Shown in pieces: positions 6,619 through 14,688 of a stretch of DNA of 64,000 nucleotides (the stretch's first letter is position 1; every line of letters begins with the position of its first letter). The notes beneath the pieces are model-generated. The model did not search any database, was not told the origin of the DNA, and saw only the letters and a list, made by a program, of their open reading frames with translations. The DNA is from Sphingobium sp. BYY-5 (GTDB lineage: Bacteria; Pseudomonadota; Alphaproteobacteria; Sphingomonadales; Sphingomonadaceae): positions 372,001-436,000 of the forward strand of contig NZ_JALEBH010000001.1 of the NCBI RefSeq assembly GCF_022758885.1, read 5' to 3'. Both the position numbers and the translations under genes were made by a program.

Positions 6619-8220
6619 ATGACCAAATCCTACGACGCCGTCATCATCGGGGGCGGGCATAACGGGCTGGTCTGCGCCTTCTATCTGGCGCGGGCGGGTT
6701 ACAAGGTGCGCATCCTGGAGCGGCGCGCTGTCGTTGGCGGCGCGGCGGTGACGGAGGAGTTCCACCCCGGCTTCCGCAACTCGACCGCCAGCTACACCGT
6801 CAGCCTGCTCAATCCCAAGGTCATAAGCGACATGAAGCTGGCCGATCACGGCTATCGCGTGATCGAGCGGCCGATCAGCAATTTCCTGCCGCAGCCCGAT
6901 GGCGGCTATCTGAAGTTGGGCGGCGGGCTGGAAAGGACGCAGGCGGAGTTCCGCAAGTTCAGCGTGAAGGACGCCGAGGCGCTGCCCCCTTATTATGACG
7001 CGCTGGAAGTGGTGGCCGACGTGCTGCGCGACCTGGTGCTCAAAGCGCCGCCCAATGTCGGCGATGGGCTGACCATGGTTGTCGAGGCGCTAAAGCAGGG
7101 GCGGCGGGTCGCGAGCCTGTCCGTCGAGCAGCAGCGCGACGTGCTGGACCTGTTCACCAAGTCGGCGCGGACGTTTCTGGATAGCTGGTTCGAGAGCGAG
7201 GCGGTGAAGGCGGCGTTCGGCTTCGATGCGGTGGTCGGCAATTATGCCAGCCCCGACACGCCGGGCAGCGCCTATGTGCTGTTGCACCATGTCTTCGGCG
7301 AGGTGAACGGCAAGAAGGGCGCCTGGGGCCATAGCGTCGGCGGCATGGGCACGATCACGCAGGTCATGGCGAAGGTCGTGGCCGCCATGGGCGTGGAGAT
7401 CAACCTGGAGTCGCCGGTCGCTTCGGTGCTGGTGGATGGCGCACGCGCGGTCGGCGTCAGGCTGGAGAGCGGTGAAGAGGTGATGGGCCGGTCGGTGATC
7501 GCCAATGTCGGGCCGAAGCTGCTCTACGAACAGATGATGGCGCCCGCCGACTTGCCCGCCGATTTTCGCAAGCGGATCAAGGCGTTCAAGGCAGGGTCGG
7601 GCACGTTCCGCATGAATGTGGCGCTGTCCGCGCTGCCCGACTTCACCTGTCTGCCAGGCGTGGGCGAGCATCACCAGTCAGGCATCATCATCGCGCCCAC
7701 GCTGGACTATATGGACCGCGCGTTCATGGACGCGAAGCGCGACGGCTGGTCGAAGGCGCCGATCGTGGAGATGCTGATCCCCTCGACCATCGACGACAGC
7801 CTCGCGCCGGAGGGATGCCATGTGGCGAGCCTCTTCTGCCAGCAATTCGCGCCGGAACTGCCCAACGGCAGGTCATGGGACGAAGAGCGGGAGGCGGCGG
7901 CGGATCATATCGTCGCGACGGTGGAGGCTCATGCGCCGGGTTTCGCCAGGAGCGTGATCGCGCGGCAGATTCATTCGCCGCTCGACCTGGAACGGAAATT
8001 CGGGCTGGTCGGCGGCGACATCATGCACGGCAATCTGAGCCTGGACCAGATGTGGGCGGCGCGCCCGGTGCTGGGCCATGGCGCCTATCGCGGGCCGGTG
8101 AAGGGCCTCTATATGTGCGGCGCGGGTACGCACCCGGGCGGCGGCGTCACCGGCGCGCCGGGCCATAATGCCGCGCGCGAAGTGCTGAAGGACGGCGCGC
8201 TGTGGCGGAAGTGGCGGTAG
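6619..8220 (+). CDS. FAD-dependent oxidoreductase, phytoene-desaturase/PYROXD2-like
   Basis: This 533-aa protein has an N-terminal FAD-binding Rossmann motif ('DAVIIGGGHNGLVCAFYLAR') and a C-terminal FAD signature ('KGLYMCGAGTHPGGGVTGAP'), as in the phytoene dehydrogenase/PYROXD2 branch of amine-oxidase-fold flavoproteins. GGAAAGAC precedes the ATG at 6619; the ATG at 6598 lies in a repeat and is not used here. It follows the Rieske oxygenase and probably acts in the same pathway. Carotenoid desaturation is unlikely because no crt genes are nearby. The substrate is unknown. Confidence 0.85.
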   Translation: MTKSYDAVIIGGGHNGLVCAFYLARAGYKVRILERRAVVGGAAVTEEFHPGFRNSTASYTVSLLNPKVISDMKLADHGYRVIERPISNFLPQPDGGYLKLGGGLERTQAEFRKFSVKDAEALPPYYDALEVVADVLRDLVLKAPPNVGDGLTMVVEALKQGRRVASLSVEQQRDVLDLFTKSARTFLDSWFESEAVKAAFGFDAVVGNYASPDTPGSAYVLLHHVFGEVNGKKGAWGHSVGGMGTITQVMAKVVAAMGVEINLESPVASVLVDGARAVGVRLESGEEVMGRSVIANVGPKLLYEQMMAPADLPADFRKRIKAFKAGSGTFRMNVALSALPDFTCLPGVGEHHQSGIIIAPTLDYMDRAFMDAKRDGWSKAPIVEMLIPSTIDDSLAPEGCHVASLFCQQFAPELPNGRSWDEEREAAADHIVATVEAHAPGFARSVIARQIHSPLDLERKFGLVGGDIMHGNLSLDQMWAARPVLGHGAYRGPVKGLYMCGAGTHPGGGVTGAPGHNAAREVLKDGALWRKWR

Positions 8221-8224
8221 CCGC

Positions 8225-8303
8225 CTAGTGGATTGATTTTGACATTTGCATCCCCTGGCGGTTGGGATGGGTCTGCAAATGTCAAAATCGTAAAATCCAC
8301 TAG
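8225..8303. repeat. CTAG-bounded long hairpin, copy 1
   Basis: The left arm (8225-8250) reads CTAGTGGATT then GATTTTGACATTTGCA. The right arm ending at 8303 is its reverse complement except for a 4-nt bulge. The loop is about 20 nt. It begins five bases after the stop codon of the flavoprotein gene. Its arm sequence parallels that of copy 2, with compensating base changes. Confidence 0.85.
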
Positions 8304-8315
8304 AATTAAATATTT

Positions 8316-8393
8316 CTAGTGGTCCGAAGAGATTCTGACATTCGAGAACCACCTAGCCTCAAGCGGTATCGAATGTCAGAATCGGACCACTAG
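8316..8393. repeat. CTAG-bounded long hairpin, copy 2
   Basis: The left arm (8316-8345) reads CTAGTGGTCC, a 5-nt bulge, then GATTCTGACATTCGA. The right arm (8369-8393) is its reverse complement and ends in CTAG. The final CTAG contains the TAG stop codon of the convergent MarR gene. A 12-bp AT-only spacer separates it from copy 1. Confidence 0.85.
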
Positions 8394-8821
8394 CTCGCGA
8401 TGCGCAGCATCAATTCGGCGGCTTGCAACAGGATAGACCGTTCCTGCTCATTGAGGCGATCGGTCATCACCGCCGACAGCCAGCGCCGCCGTTGTGACAT
8501 TGCCCCGTTGAGGGCTTCAAGGCCGCGCCGGGTTACGGCAATGACTCCGCGACGACGGTCGGCGACATCCGCCTTGCGCTCGATCAGACCGTCGCGCTCC
8601 ATCCGGGCAAGTAGCCGGCTAAGAGATTGTGGCTGGAGGCCTTCACAGCGGGCGAGCGCCGCCGCGCTCATCGGGCCGCCCTGGGACAGGGTGACGAGCA
8701 AGCCCAGCCCACCGCCTGTCAGCTCGGTCGATGGCGCAGATTGCCGCAAGCGACGCGCAAGCCGCATGGCCGCCCGCACGATGGTCGCTTCCTCACTTGT
8801 CCGATCATCACCACTCGACAT
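8390..8821 (-). CDS. MarR-family transcriptional regulator
   Basis: This 143-aa protein has the full MarR winged-helix ('MSAAALARCEGLQPQSLSRL', then 'RMERDGLIERKADVADRRRG') with flanking dimerisation helices. The D-R-R wing motif is present. It is divergent from a VOC-family gene, and a perfect 15-bp inverted repeat (ATACGC-ATG-GCGTAT, 8825-8839) lies between the two starts, the usual arrangement for MarR autoregulation. Its stop codon is donated by the terminal CTAG of a hairpin repeat. It probably represses the VOC gene and itself until a ligand binds. Confidence 0.88.
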   Translation of the reverse strand: MSSGDDRTSEEATIVRAAMRLARRLRQSAPSTELTGGGLGLLVTLSQGGPMSAAALARCEGLQPQSLSRLLARMERDGLIERKADVADRRRGVIAVTRRGLEALNGAMSQRRRWLSAVMTDRLNEQERSILLQAAELMLRIAS

Positions 8822-8842
8822 TTAATACGCATGGCGTATATT
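8815..8842 (+). promoter_or_regulatory. promoter of the VOC gene with embedded MarR operator
   Basis: TCGACA (8815-8820), a 16-bp spacer and TATATT (8837-8842) form a plausible promoter. The perfect inverted repeat ATACGC-ATG-GCGTAT (8825-8839) sits between the two boxes, so a bound MarR dimer would block polymerase. Confidence 0.6.
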
Positions 8843-8867
8843 TTTGCCGCAGTAAATGGAGATAGCA

Positions 8868-9257
8868 ATGGCCGATCATTCGAACAGCAGGGTAGCGGCG
8901 ATCATTCCATGCAACGATGTGGATGCAGCGGAACGATGGTGGAACCGGCTTGGATTCAGCCGCCCCGCCGAACAGGATTTCGGCGACTATCGTATGTTGT
9001 CCGATGGTGAAGGCGGCGAGGTTCACCTGCAACCGGCGGTGGAAGGGTGGCTGGTGCCCGGCCGGAACCCGTTCGGCATTTACGTCTACACGCCCCGCGT
9101 CGATGCGCTGGCGGCGATGGCGGGCAACGCGATCATTGAGGGGGTGAAGCGCGCCGAGCACAAGGAATGGGGCATGTACGAGTTCGCCCTCAACGGCCCG
9201 GACGATCTGCTTGTGCGCATCGGGTGGCCCAGCCGGCTCGTGTCATCCGAACTGTAG
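8868..9257 (+). CDS. VOC (glyoxalase/bleomycin-resistance fold) family protein
   Basis: This 129-aa protein starts MADHSNSRVAAIIPCNDVDA; GGAG lies 7 bp upstream, so 8868 is preferred to 8856. It shows the paired beta-alpha-beta-beta-beta pattern of the VOC fold: 'RVAAIIPCNDVDAAERWWNR' in the first half and 'PFGIYVYTPRVDALAAMAG' in the second. Family members bind antibiotics or act as metal-dependent lyases and dioxygenases. The divergent MarR regulator and its operator suggest a drug or electrophile response. The ligand is unknown. Confidence 0.82.
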   Translation: MADHSNSRVAAIIPCNDVDAAERWWNRLGFSRPAEQDFGDYRMLSDGEGGEVHLQPAVEGWLVPGRNPFGIYVYTPRVDALAAMAGNAIIEGVKRAEHKEWGMYEFALNGPDDLLVRIGWPSRLVSSEL

Positions 9258-9340
9258 CTGCCGGAGATGAATGGCCGACAGGTTGCAACAGGCCCCTATT
9301 CCCCCATTCAGGGACCAGCTTTGCAAACGTGATGATCGCC

Positions 9341-9377
9341 AAAAAGAAAAAGGCCGGACCTCTTGCGAAGTCCGGCC
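9341..9377 (-). terminator. rho-independent terminator of the MliC-like gene
   Basis: On the minus strand the stem GGCCGGAC (9377-9370) pairs with GTCCGGCC (9359-9352). It is followed by TTTTTCTTTTT (9351-9341). It lies just downstream of the stop at 9405 and ends that transcript. Confidence 0.88.
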
Positions 9378-9404
9378 GGTTGGCGTCCCGATATTGTGTG
9401 TGGA

Positions 9405-9788
9405 TCAGATGTGGCAGGCGCGAGCGGCCTTGCCGGGTACGGTGATGGTCACGTCGTTGCCCGAACCCTTGATTTCATAGCCGCCTTCGGCGGTGAAGGG
9501 CTGACCGGCTTCGGCGGCGACCAGCTTGGTTGCAGCGCCGGTCTTCTCGGTGCGCAGCAGCGCCGTCTTGTCGTCGCTCATATAGTCGACGAACAACAGG
9601 CTGTTGTCCTTGCAGCGATACTGCTTGTTGGCCTTGACCGACGGCGGCAGTTCGACCGGCGCGGCGTTGGCGAGCTGAGCCGCCATCGGGTCGGCCGGGC
9701 CGCCCACGACTTCCGGTTCATCACTTTTGTTGCAGGCCGACAGCAACGCGACGCTGGCGACGGCGATAAGGGAGAGATATTGTTTCAT
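9405..9788 (-). CDS. MliC-family lysozyme inhibitor-like lipoprotein
   Basis: This 127-aa protein starts MKQYLSLIAVASVALLSACN, a lipoprotein signal with lipobox LSAC. The C-terminal half ('YRCKDNSLLFVDYMSDDKTA' and onward to 'ARACHI') matches the MliC/PliC beta-barrel, with the paired cysteines expected for its disulfide. Such proteins protect the cell wall from C-type lysozyme at the outer membrane. AGGA lies ahead of the ATG. A terminator follows. Inhibitor activity is inferred from the fold only. Confidence 0.82.
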   Translation of the reverse strand: MKQYLSLIAVASVALLSACNKSDEPEVVGGPADPMAAQLANAAPVELPPSVKANKQYRCKDNSLLFVDYMSDDKTALLRTEKTGAATKLVAAEAGQPFTAEGGYEIKGSGNDVTITVPGKAARACHI

Positions 9789-9798
9789 AGCGATCCTT

Positions 9799-9827
9799 TT
9801 ATGTGCACGTGCAACATGATGCGTCAA
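9799..9827 (-). promoter_or_regulatory. candidate promoter with TGCACGTGCA palindrome upstream of the MliC-like gene
   Basis: On the minus strand TTGACG (9827-9822), a 17-bp spacer and ACATAA (9804-9799) resemble a sigma-70 promoter. The spacer contains the perfect 10-bp palindrome TGCACGTGCA (9804-9813). The -10 is only about 10 nt from the ATG at 9788, which would make the message almost leaderless, so the assignment is uncertain. Confidence 0.35.
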
Positions 9828-9957
9828 CGCAAATTAGCGGTATAACCGCCATGCCCCTGATATGACGTCATGACTGTTTGATGACAGTGGAGGGGGCAAA
9901 TCGCTTATTGCGGCCTGCGGGGTTGACCGGGGGGCTGGTCGCGGCCAATGCAAGGGC

Positions 9958-10212
9958 ATGGCTGAGGATATTCCCACCCCCGATCTTGCGACCCTTTCCT
10001 TCGAGGATGCGTTGCGCGCGCTGGAACAGATTGTGCGTCGCCTGGAAAGCGGGGACGTGCCGCTCGACGAGTCGATTTCGCTCTATGCCCAGGGCGAGGA
10101 ACTGCGCAAACGCTGCGCCGAGCGGCTGCAAGCCGCCGAAGCGCGGATCGCCAAGCTGACGGTCGACGCCAATGGCGCGGTGACCGGTTCGCAGCCCTTC
10201 GGCGCGGATTGA
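9958..10212 (+). CDS. xseB: exodeoxyribonuclease VII small subunit
   Basis: This 84-aa protein has the XseB pattern: 'LSFEDALRALEQIVRRLESG', 'VPLDESISLYAQGEELRKRC', then 'RLQAAEARIAKL', a helical hairpin that assembles on XseA. The complex digests single-stranded DNA from both ends into oligonucleotides. xseA is not in the window. The gene leads directly into ispA, as in many bacteria, with the two coding ends only a few bases apart. Confidence 0.95.
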   Translation: MAEDIPTPDLATLSFEDALRALEQIVRRLESGDVPLDESISLYAQGEELRKRCAERLQAAEARIAKLTVDANGAVTGSQPFGAD

Positions 10213-10217
10213 ACGTC

Positions 10218-11132
10218 ATGACCGGGGGAGGACGCGCCTCCGCAGCCGCCTTGGTAAAGATGCGCGCGTCGGACGTCGCGCAGGACATTGATGCCGCTTT
10301 CGACCGGTTGCTGTCGGCACCGGACGATCCGCGCCGCCGCCTTTATGATGCGATGCGCCATGCCGCGATCGGTGGCGGCAAGCGGCTGCGCCCGCTGCTG
10401 GTGCGGGCGGCGAGCGACCTGTTCAACATCTCCCGCGACTCGGCGTTGCAGGTCGGCCTCGCGATCGAGTGCATCCATGTCTATTCGCTGATCCACGACG
10501 ATCTGCCGGCGATGGACGATGACGACATGCGCCGCGGCAAGCCGACGGTGCACAAGGCCTATGACGAAGCGACGGCGATCCTGGCGGGCGATTGTCTGCA
10601 CGACCTGGCGTTCGAGATATTGGCCGACGAGGAAACGCATCCCGACCCGTTCGTGCGGATCGAGCTGGTGAAGGCGCTTGCGACCGCCAGCGGCCCGGCC
10701 GGCATGGCGGGCGGGCAGATGATGGATATGGAGGCGGAAAATACCCGCTTCGACCTGGCCACCGTTACGCGGCTGCAAAATCTCAAGACCGGGGCGCTGA
10801 TCGCCTTTTGCGTCGATGCCGCCGCGATCATGGCGCGCCTGCCGCACGATGCGCGCACGCGGCTGCACGGCTATGCGCGCGATATCGGCCTGGCCTTCCA
10901 GATTGCCGACGATCTGCTCGATGTAGAGGGCGACGCGGACCTTGCCGGCAAGGCGCTGGGCAAGGATGCGGCGGCGGGGAAGGAAACCTTCGTCTCGCTG
11001 CTGGGCGTGGAACGCGCGCGCGAACAGGCGCATATGCTGGTCGATCAGGCCAAGACGCATCTTCATGGCCATGGTGCGGAAGCGGACCTGCTGCGCGCCA
11101 TAGCCGACTATATCGTGGAAAGGGACCGCTAA
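10218..11132 (+). CDS. ispA: short-chain polyprenyl diphosphate synthase (farnesyl diphosphate synthase type)
   Basis: This protein of about 304 aa has both aspartate-rich motifs of trans-prenyl synthases: the first 'DDLPAMDDDDMRRG' and the second 'DDLLDVEGD'. The 'GGGKRLRPLL' segment binds isopentenyl diphosphate. Length and spacing around the first motif match IspA, which makes C15 farnesyl diphosphate for quinones, undecaprenyl phosphate and carotenoids. A TTG at 10209 could be an alternative start that overlaps xseB; the ATG at 10218 is taken. xseB-ispA-coaD form one tight transcription unit. Confidence 0.93.
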   Translation: MTGGGRASAAALVKMRASDVAQDIDAAFDRLLSAPDDPRRRLYDAMRHAAIGGGKRLRPLLVRAASDLFNISRDSALQVGLAIECIHVYSLIHDDLPAMDDDDMRRGKPTVHKAYDEATAILAGDCLHDLAFEILADEETHPDPFVRIELVKALATASGPAGMAGGQMMDMEAENTRFDLATVTRLQNLKTGALIAFCVDAAAIMARLPHDARTRLHGYARDIGLAFQIADDLLDVEGDADLAGKALGKDAAAGKETFVSLLGVERAREQAHMLVDQAKTHLHGHGAEADLLRAIADYIVERDR

Positions 11133-11135
11133 GCC

Positions 11136-11648
11136 ATGACGAAGCCGCGCATCGGCGTCTATCCCGGTACGTTCGACCCCGTCACCCTGGGGCATATGGA
11201 CATTATCCGGCGCGGCGCGAAGCTGGTCGATAAGCTGGTGATCGGCGTCACCACCAACATATCCAAGTCACCCATGTTCTCCGACGAGGAACGGTTGGAG
11301 ATGGTGCGCCGCGAATGCGCGGGGATCGATACGGAAATCGTCGTCACCGGTTTCAATTCGCTGCTGATGGACTTTGCCGAATCGCAGGGCGCCAGCGTCA
11401 TCATCCGGGGCCTGCGCGCCGTCGCCGACTTCGAATATGAATATCAGATGGCGGGGATGAACCAGCAGATCAACAGCCGGGTGGAGACGGTCTTCCTGAT
11501 GGCGGACGTCTCGCTTCAGCCGATAGCGTCGCGCCTGGTCAAGGAAATCGCCCTTTATGGCGGGCCGATCCACAGGTTCGTGAGTCCTGCGGTGCGGGAC
11601 GAAGTGGTGGCGCGGGTAGAGGCGATCGGCCGTAAGGATAGCGCTTGA
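11136..11648 (+). CDS. coaD: phosphopantetheine adenylyltransferase
   Basis: This 170-aa protein starts MTKPRIGVYPGTFDPVTLGH, containing the T/HxGH nucleotidyl-transferase motif. 'IIRGLRAVADFEYEYQMAGM' and 'SLQPIASRLVKEIALYGG' are the other conserved CoaD blocks. It transfers AMP from ATP to 4'-phosphopantetheine in the penultimate step of coenzyme A synthesis in the cytoplasm. Only 3 bp separate it from ispA. Confidence 0.96.
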   Translation: MTKPRIGVYPGTFDPVTLGHMDIIRRGAKLVDKLVIGVTTNISKSPMFSDEERLEMVRRECAGIDTEIVVTGFNSLLMDFAESQGASVIIRGLRAVADFEYEYQMAGMNQQINSRVETVFLMADVSLQPIASRLVKEIALYGGPIHRFVSPAVRDEVVARVEAIGRKDSA

Positions 11649-11744
11649 TCGCTGTTTCAGCCTGCGTTCAGTTGCCAATCGCGATCAGCGCGTTATCAGG
11701 GCGATGCGACCCATAGGGCATAGTTTTTAAGGAAAGCCTCATTC

Positions 11745-12551
11745 ATGCGTTTCACTAGCGCGCTCAAGACCGTGGCGATCGGCTTCGCCCTCACCGCGTC
11801 CGGCGTGGCCTTTGCCCAAGGGGGCGGGGGTGGCGGCGGCGGTGCCGAGGAGATGAAGAAGGCGGAAGCCGCCGTGCGTGCGCAGGAGAATGCCAAGTCG
11901 CTGGGCAATGACCTGACGCCCAAGCTGCCGCCCGCCACCGTGCCGGCCGATCCGCAGAATATCTGGGATCTCGACTTGTCGAGCGGCGGGCGCGTGCGCA
12001 TCCAGCTTCGCCCCGACATCGCGCCCAACCATGTCGAGCGGATCAAGGAACTGACGCGGCAGGGCTTGTACAATGGCCTGAAATTCCACCGTGTCATCCC
12101 CGGCTTCATGGCGCAGGGCGGCGATCCCAAGGGCGACGGCACCGGTGGATCGCAGCTTCCTGACCTCAAGGCCGAATTCAACCCGATGCCGCATCTGCGC
12201 GGCACCGTGTCGATGGCCCGCGCCCAGAGCGAGGACAGCGCCAACAGCCAGTTCTTCATCGTTCTTCTGCCGCGTATGCAACTCGACAAGAAATATACCG
12301 TCTTCGGCCGCGTGATCGAAGGGATGCAATATGTCGACGCCATTCATGAAGGCGAGCCACCGGCCGACCCGACCGTGATCCTGCAGGCGTCGATCGAGAG
12401 CGACGGCAAGCCGCCGGTCACGGCTCCGCCCCCTCCGCCGCCCGCGGCGCCGTCGATCATAAGCGCGCCAGCCCTGCCCAGGGCCGCCGCGCCGGGGAAG
12501 GCCGCCCCTGCAAAGCCTGCGCCCGCGAAGCCCGCACCGAAGAAGAAATAA
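11745..12551 (+). CDS. exported cyclophilin-type peptidyl-prolyl cis-trans isomerase
   Basis: This 268-aa protein has a signal peptide (residues 1-24, cleavage near AFA-QG), a run of eight glycines, a cyclophilin domain (about 75-215; 'LKFHRVIPGFMAQGGD', 'MARAQSEDSANSQFFI') and a Pro/Ala/Lys-rich tail of about 45 residues ending APKKK. The FHRVIPGFMAQGGD block holds the catalytic Arg and Phe. It probably assists periplasmic protein folding. The long Pro/Ala/Lys tail is unusual for the family. It precedes queA by 24 bp, an arrangement common in alphaproteobacteria. Confidence 0.92.
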   Translation: MRFTSALKTVAIGFALTASGVAFAQGGGGGGGGAEEMKKAEAAVRAQENAKSLGNDLTPKLPPATVPADPQNIWDLDLSSGGRVRIQLRPDIAPNHVERIKELTRQGLYNGLKFHRVIPGFMAQGGDPKGDGTGGSQLPDLKAEFNPMPHLRGTVSMARAQSEDSANSQFFIVLLPRMQLDKKYTVFGRVIEGMQYVDAIHEGEPPADPTVILQASIESDGKPPVTAPPPPPPAAPSIISAPALPRAAAPGKAAPAKPAPAKPAPKKK

Positions 12552-12575
12552 GCCGGGTTTCCCGACTGCCCTGTC

Positions 12576-13616
12576 ATGCGCGTAGACCTGTTCGATTTCG
12601 ACCTGCCGCCGGAGAATATCGCGCTCCGGCCAGCATCGCCGCGTGACAGCGCGCGGTTGCTGCTGGTGCCGGGCGACGGCGCGATGCAGGACCGGATCGT
12701 GCGCGACCTGCCGTCGCTGCTGCGCGCGGGCGACGTGCTGGTCTTCAACGATACGAAGGTCATTCCCGCCCAGCTTGAAGGGGTGCGTGGCCAGGCGAAG
12801 GTCGGCGCGACCCTGCACAAAAGGCAGGGGTTGCGCCAATGGCAGGCCTTCTTGCGCAATGCCAAGCGGGTGCGGGAAGGCGACCGGATCGATTTCGGCG
12901 CAGGCGTCACCGCCATTGCGGGTGCGCGCGATGAGGATGGCGGCGTGACGCTGGACTTCGAGGGTGAGGAGCCGGTGGAGGTGCTGCTGGAGCGGGCAGG
13001 GCGGATGCCGCTGCCGCCCTATATCGCCAGCAAGCGCCCGACCGACGCGCGCGACCGCAGCGATTACCAGACCATGTTCGCGCGCGAGGATGGCGCCGTC
13101 GCAGCGCCCACCGCCGCGCTGCACTTCACGCCGGAGCTCATGGCGGCAATCGCGCAGGCGGGCATCGGGACCGAGACGCTTACCCTGCATGTCGGCGCGG
13201 GTACCTTCCTGCCGGTGAAGGCGGACGATACCGACGACCACCGGATGCATGCCGAATGGGGCCGGATCGACGCTGCGACGGCGGATCGGCTGAATGCCGT
13301 GCACGCGGCGGGTGGCCGGCTGATCGCGGTCGGCACGACATCGCTGCGCCTGCTGGAAAGCGCGGCGGGGGAGGACGGCCTTGTCCGCGCCTTCGCCGAC
13401 GAAACCCGCATCTTCATCACGCCCGGCTATCGCTTCAGGGTGGTGGACGGGTTGATGACCAATTTCCACCTGCCCAAATCGACGCTGTTCATGCTGGTCA
13501 GCGCCCTGATGGGCCGCGACCGGATGCAGGCGGTCTATGCCCATGCGGTCGCGACGGGATATCGTTTTTATTCCTACGGCGATTCCAGCCTGTTGCTTCC
13601 CGGACAAAGGGAATAG
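12576..13616 (+). CDS. queA: S-adenosylmethionine:tRNA ribosyltransferase-isomerase
   Basis: This 346-aa protein has the QueA signatures '[20 protein letters not shown]', '[15 protein letters not shown]', '[15 protein letters not shown]' and '[16 protein letters not shown]'. It transfers the ribose part of SAM to 7-aminomethyl-7-deazaguanine at tRNA position 34, making epoxyqueuosine. Its place after the cyclophilin gene suggests co-transcription. tgt, its usual partner, is not seen within this window. Confidence 0.96.
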   Translation: MRVDLFDFDLPPENIALRPASPRDSARLLLVPGDGAMQDRIVRDLPSLLRAGDVLVFNDTKVIPAQLEGVRGQAKVGATLHKRQGLRQWQAFLRNAKRVREGDRIDFGAGVTAIAGARDEDGGVTLDFEGEEPVEVLLERAGRMPLPPYIASKRPTDARDRSDYQTMFAREDGAVAAPTAALHFTPELMAAIAQAGIGTETLTLHVGAGTFLPVKADDTDDHRMHAEWGRIDAATADRLNAVHAAGGRLIAVGTTSLRLLESAAGEDGLVRAFADETRIFITPGYRFRVVDGLMTNFHLPKSTLFMLVSALMGRDRMQAVYAHAVATGYRFYSYGDSSLLLPGQRE

Positions 13617-13694
13617 CGGCTTTTTATTCGGTTCATTAGTGAAACCTTTCAGACCTCAGGCGTTGATTCCCCAGGCAACATGAGGAAAACGTCC

Positions 13695-13949
13695 ATGCAG
13701 ATCGTATCGCAGACGGAATTGCCGTCCTTCGCACGAGGGTTCAGTCCACTTTATTATGTTGGCGAAACCAATCGCTGCCCGTCCTGCACGCGGCAGCATT
13801 GGATGGTGGGGCGCATGGTCGCCGAATGCGCCTTTTGCGGCATGGCTCTGCCGCTCGAACAGTTCAGTACCTACAGCGCCAGCCCGCGCATCGCCCGCCA
13901 GGGGACGAGCGCCGACGAACTGCCGGAGGAGTTGCGCGCCGTTTCCTGA
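13695..13949 (+). CDS. small zinc-ribbon-like protein (hypothetical)
   Basis: This 84-aa protein starts MQIVSQTELPSFARGFSPLY; GAGGAAAAC just upstream favours this ATG over the one at 13680. Four cysteines in two CxxC pairs ('CPSC' and 'CAFC', 18 residues apart) suggest one bound zinc. The rest is short and unstructured, ending in a charged tail. Similar small proteins occur in sphingomonads next to queA or DUF486 genes, but no function is known to me. It converges on the DUF486 gene with only 3 bp between stops. Confidence 0.72.
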   Translation: MQIVSQTELPSFARGFSPLYYVGETNRCPSCTRQHWMVGRMVAECAFCGMALPLEQFSTYSASPRIARQGTSADELPEELRAVS

Positions 13950-13952
13950 CGA

Positions 13953-14291
13953 TCAGGCGCGCCCCACGAACAGAAACCCCACTGCGCCCATGATACAGGC
14001 GAAGGCGGCCAGGTGTCGCCAATGCAACGGTTCGCCCAGCACCGTGACCATGAAGCCACCGAAGACGATCAGCGCGATTGCTTCCTGCGCGACCTTGAGC
14101 TGTCCCGCGCTCCAGCCATGGGCGTAGCCGATCCGGTTGGCGGGGACGGCCAGGCAATATTCGAGGAAGGCGATCCCCCAACTGATGAGGATGACCAGCA
14201 GGATCGGCTTGTCCATCCCGCCCTTCAGATGCCAGTACCAGGCGGCGGTCATGAACAGGTTGGACAGGACGAGCAGGATCAGGGTCGGCAT
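13953..14291 (-). CDS. DUF486 (DMT superfamily) membrane protein
   Basis: This 112-aa protein starts MPTLILLVLSNLFMTAAWYW and has four transmembrane segments. 'SWGIAFLEYCLAVPANRIGY' is the characteristic DUF486 block, and the last segment ends in a short positive tail. It resembles half of a drug/metabolite transporter and would work as a dimer in the inner membrane. The substrate is unknown. Confidence 0.9.
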   Translation of the reverse strand: MPTLILLVLSNLFMTAAWYWHLKGGMDKPILLVILISWGIAFLEYCLAVPANRIGYAHGWSAGQLKVAQEAIALIVFGGFMVTVLGEPLHWRHLAAFACIMGAVGFLFVGRA

Positions 14292-14469
14292 AGGGGCCTC
14301 GCGCGGGACGGAATGGCTGCTTTGGCATTGGCCGCCGCTCCGGCGCAAGCGGACATGGAAAAGAGCCGGTCGGGGCGAGCGGGACGGGCGGCCTCTCCGC
14401 GCTGAATTGCACCGGTTTTTCGCGGACGGGATCGAGGCCACGGGGAGGAAATTTTTCCGCAAAAGACCG

Positions 14470-14498
14470 TTGCCAGCGGAAAAATGCTCGCTTATAGG
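14470..14498 (+). promoter_or_regulatory. promoter of tRNA-Ala
   Basis: TTGCCA (14470-14475), an exact 17-bp spacer and TATAGG (14493-14498). The expected transcription start lies about 6 nt before the mature 5' end at 14511. Confidence 0.65.
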
Positions 14499-14510
14499 CA
14501 GCGCTCCTTT

Positions 14511-14586
<76 letters not shown>

Positions 14587-14688
14587 TTTCCCTTCGAAAT
14601 CATCGCCTCATGGCGCTCCGCATTCGTGCGGTGGCGATTCATGCGTGGGCCTTTACCGCCAGCCCGCCAAGCGCCTAGAGCGGTCGTC

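Noticed and set aside
14678..14686. TAGAGCGG resembling the IS630 end, upstream of the NUDIX gene
   Set aside because: Only eight bases match; no second end, transposase or TA-flanked element is nearby, so it is probably chance.
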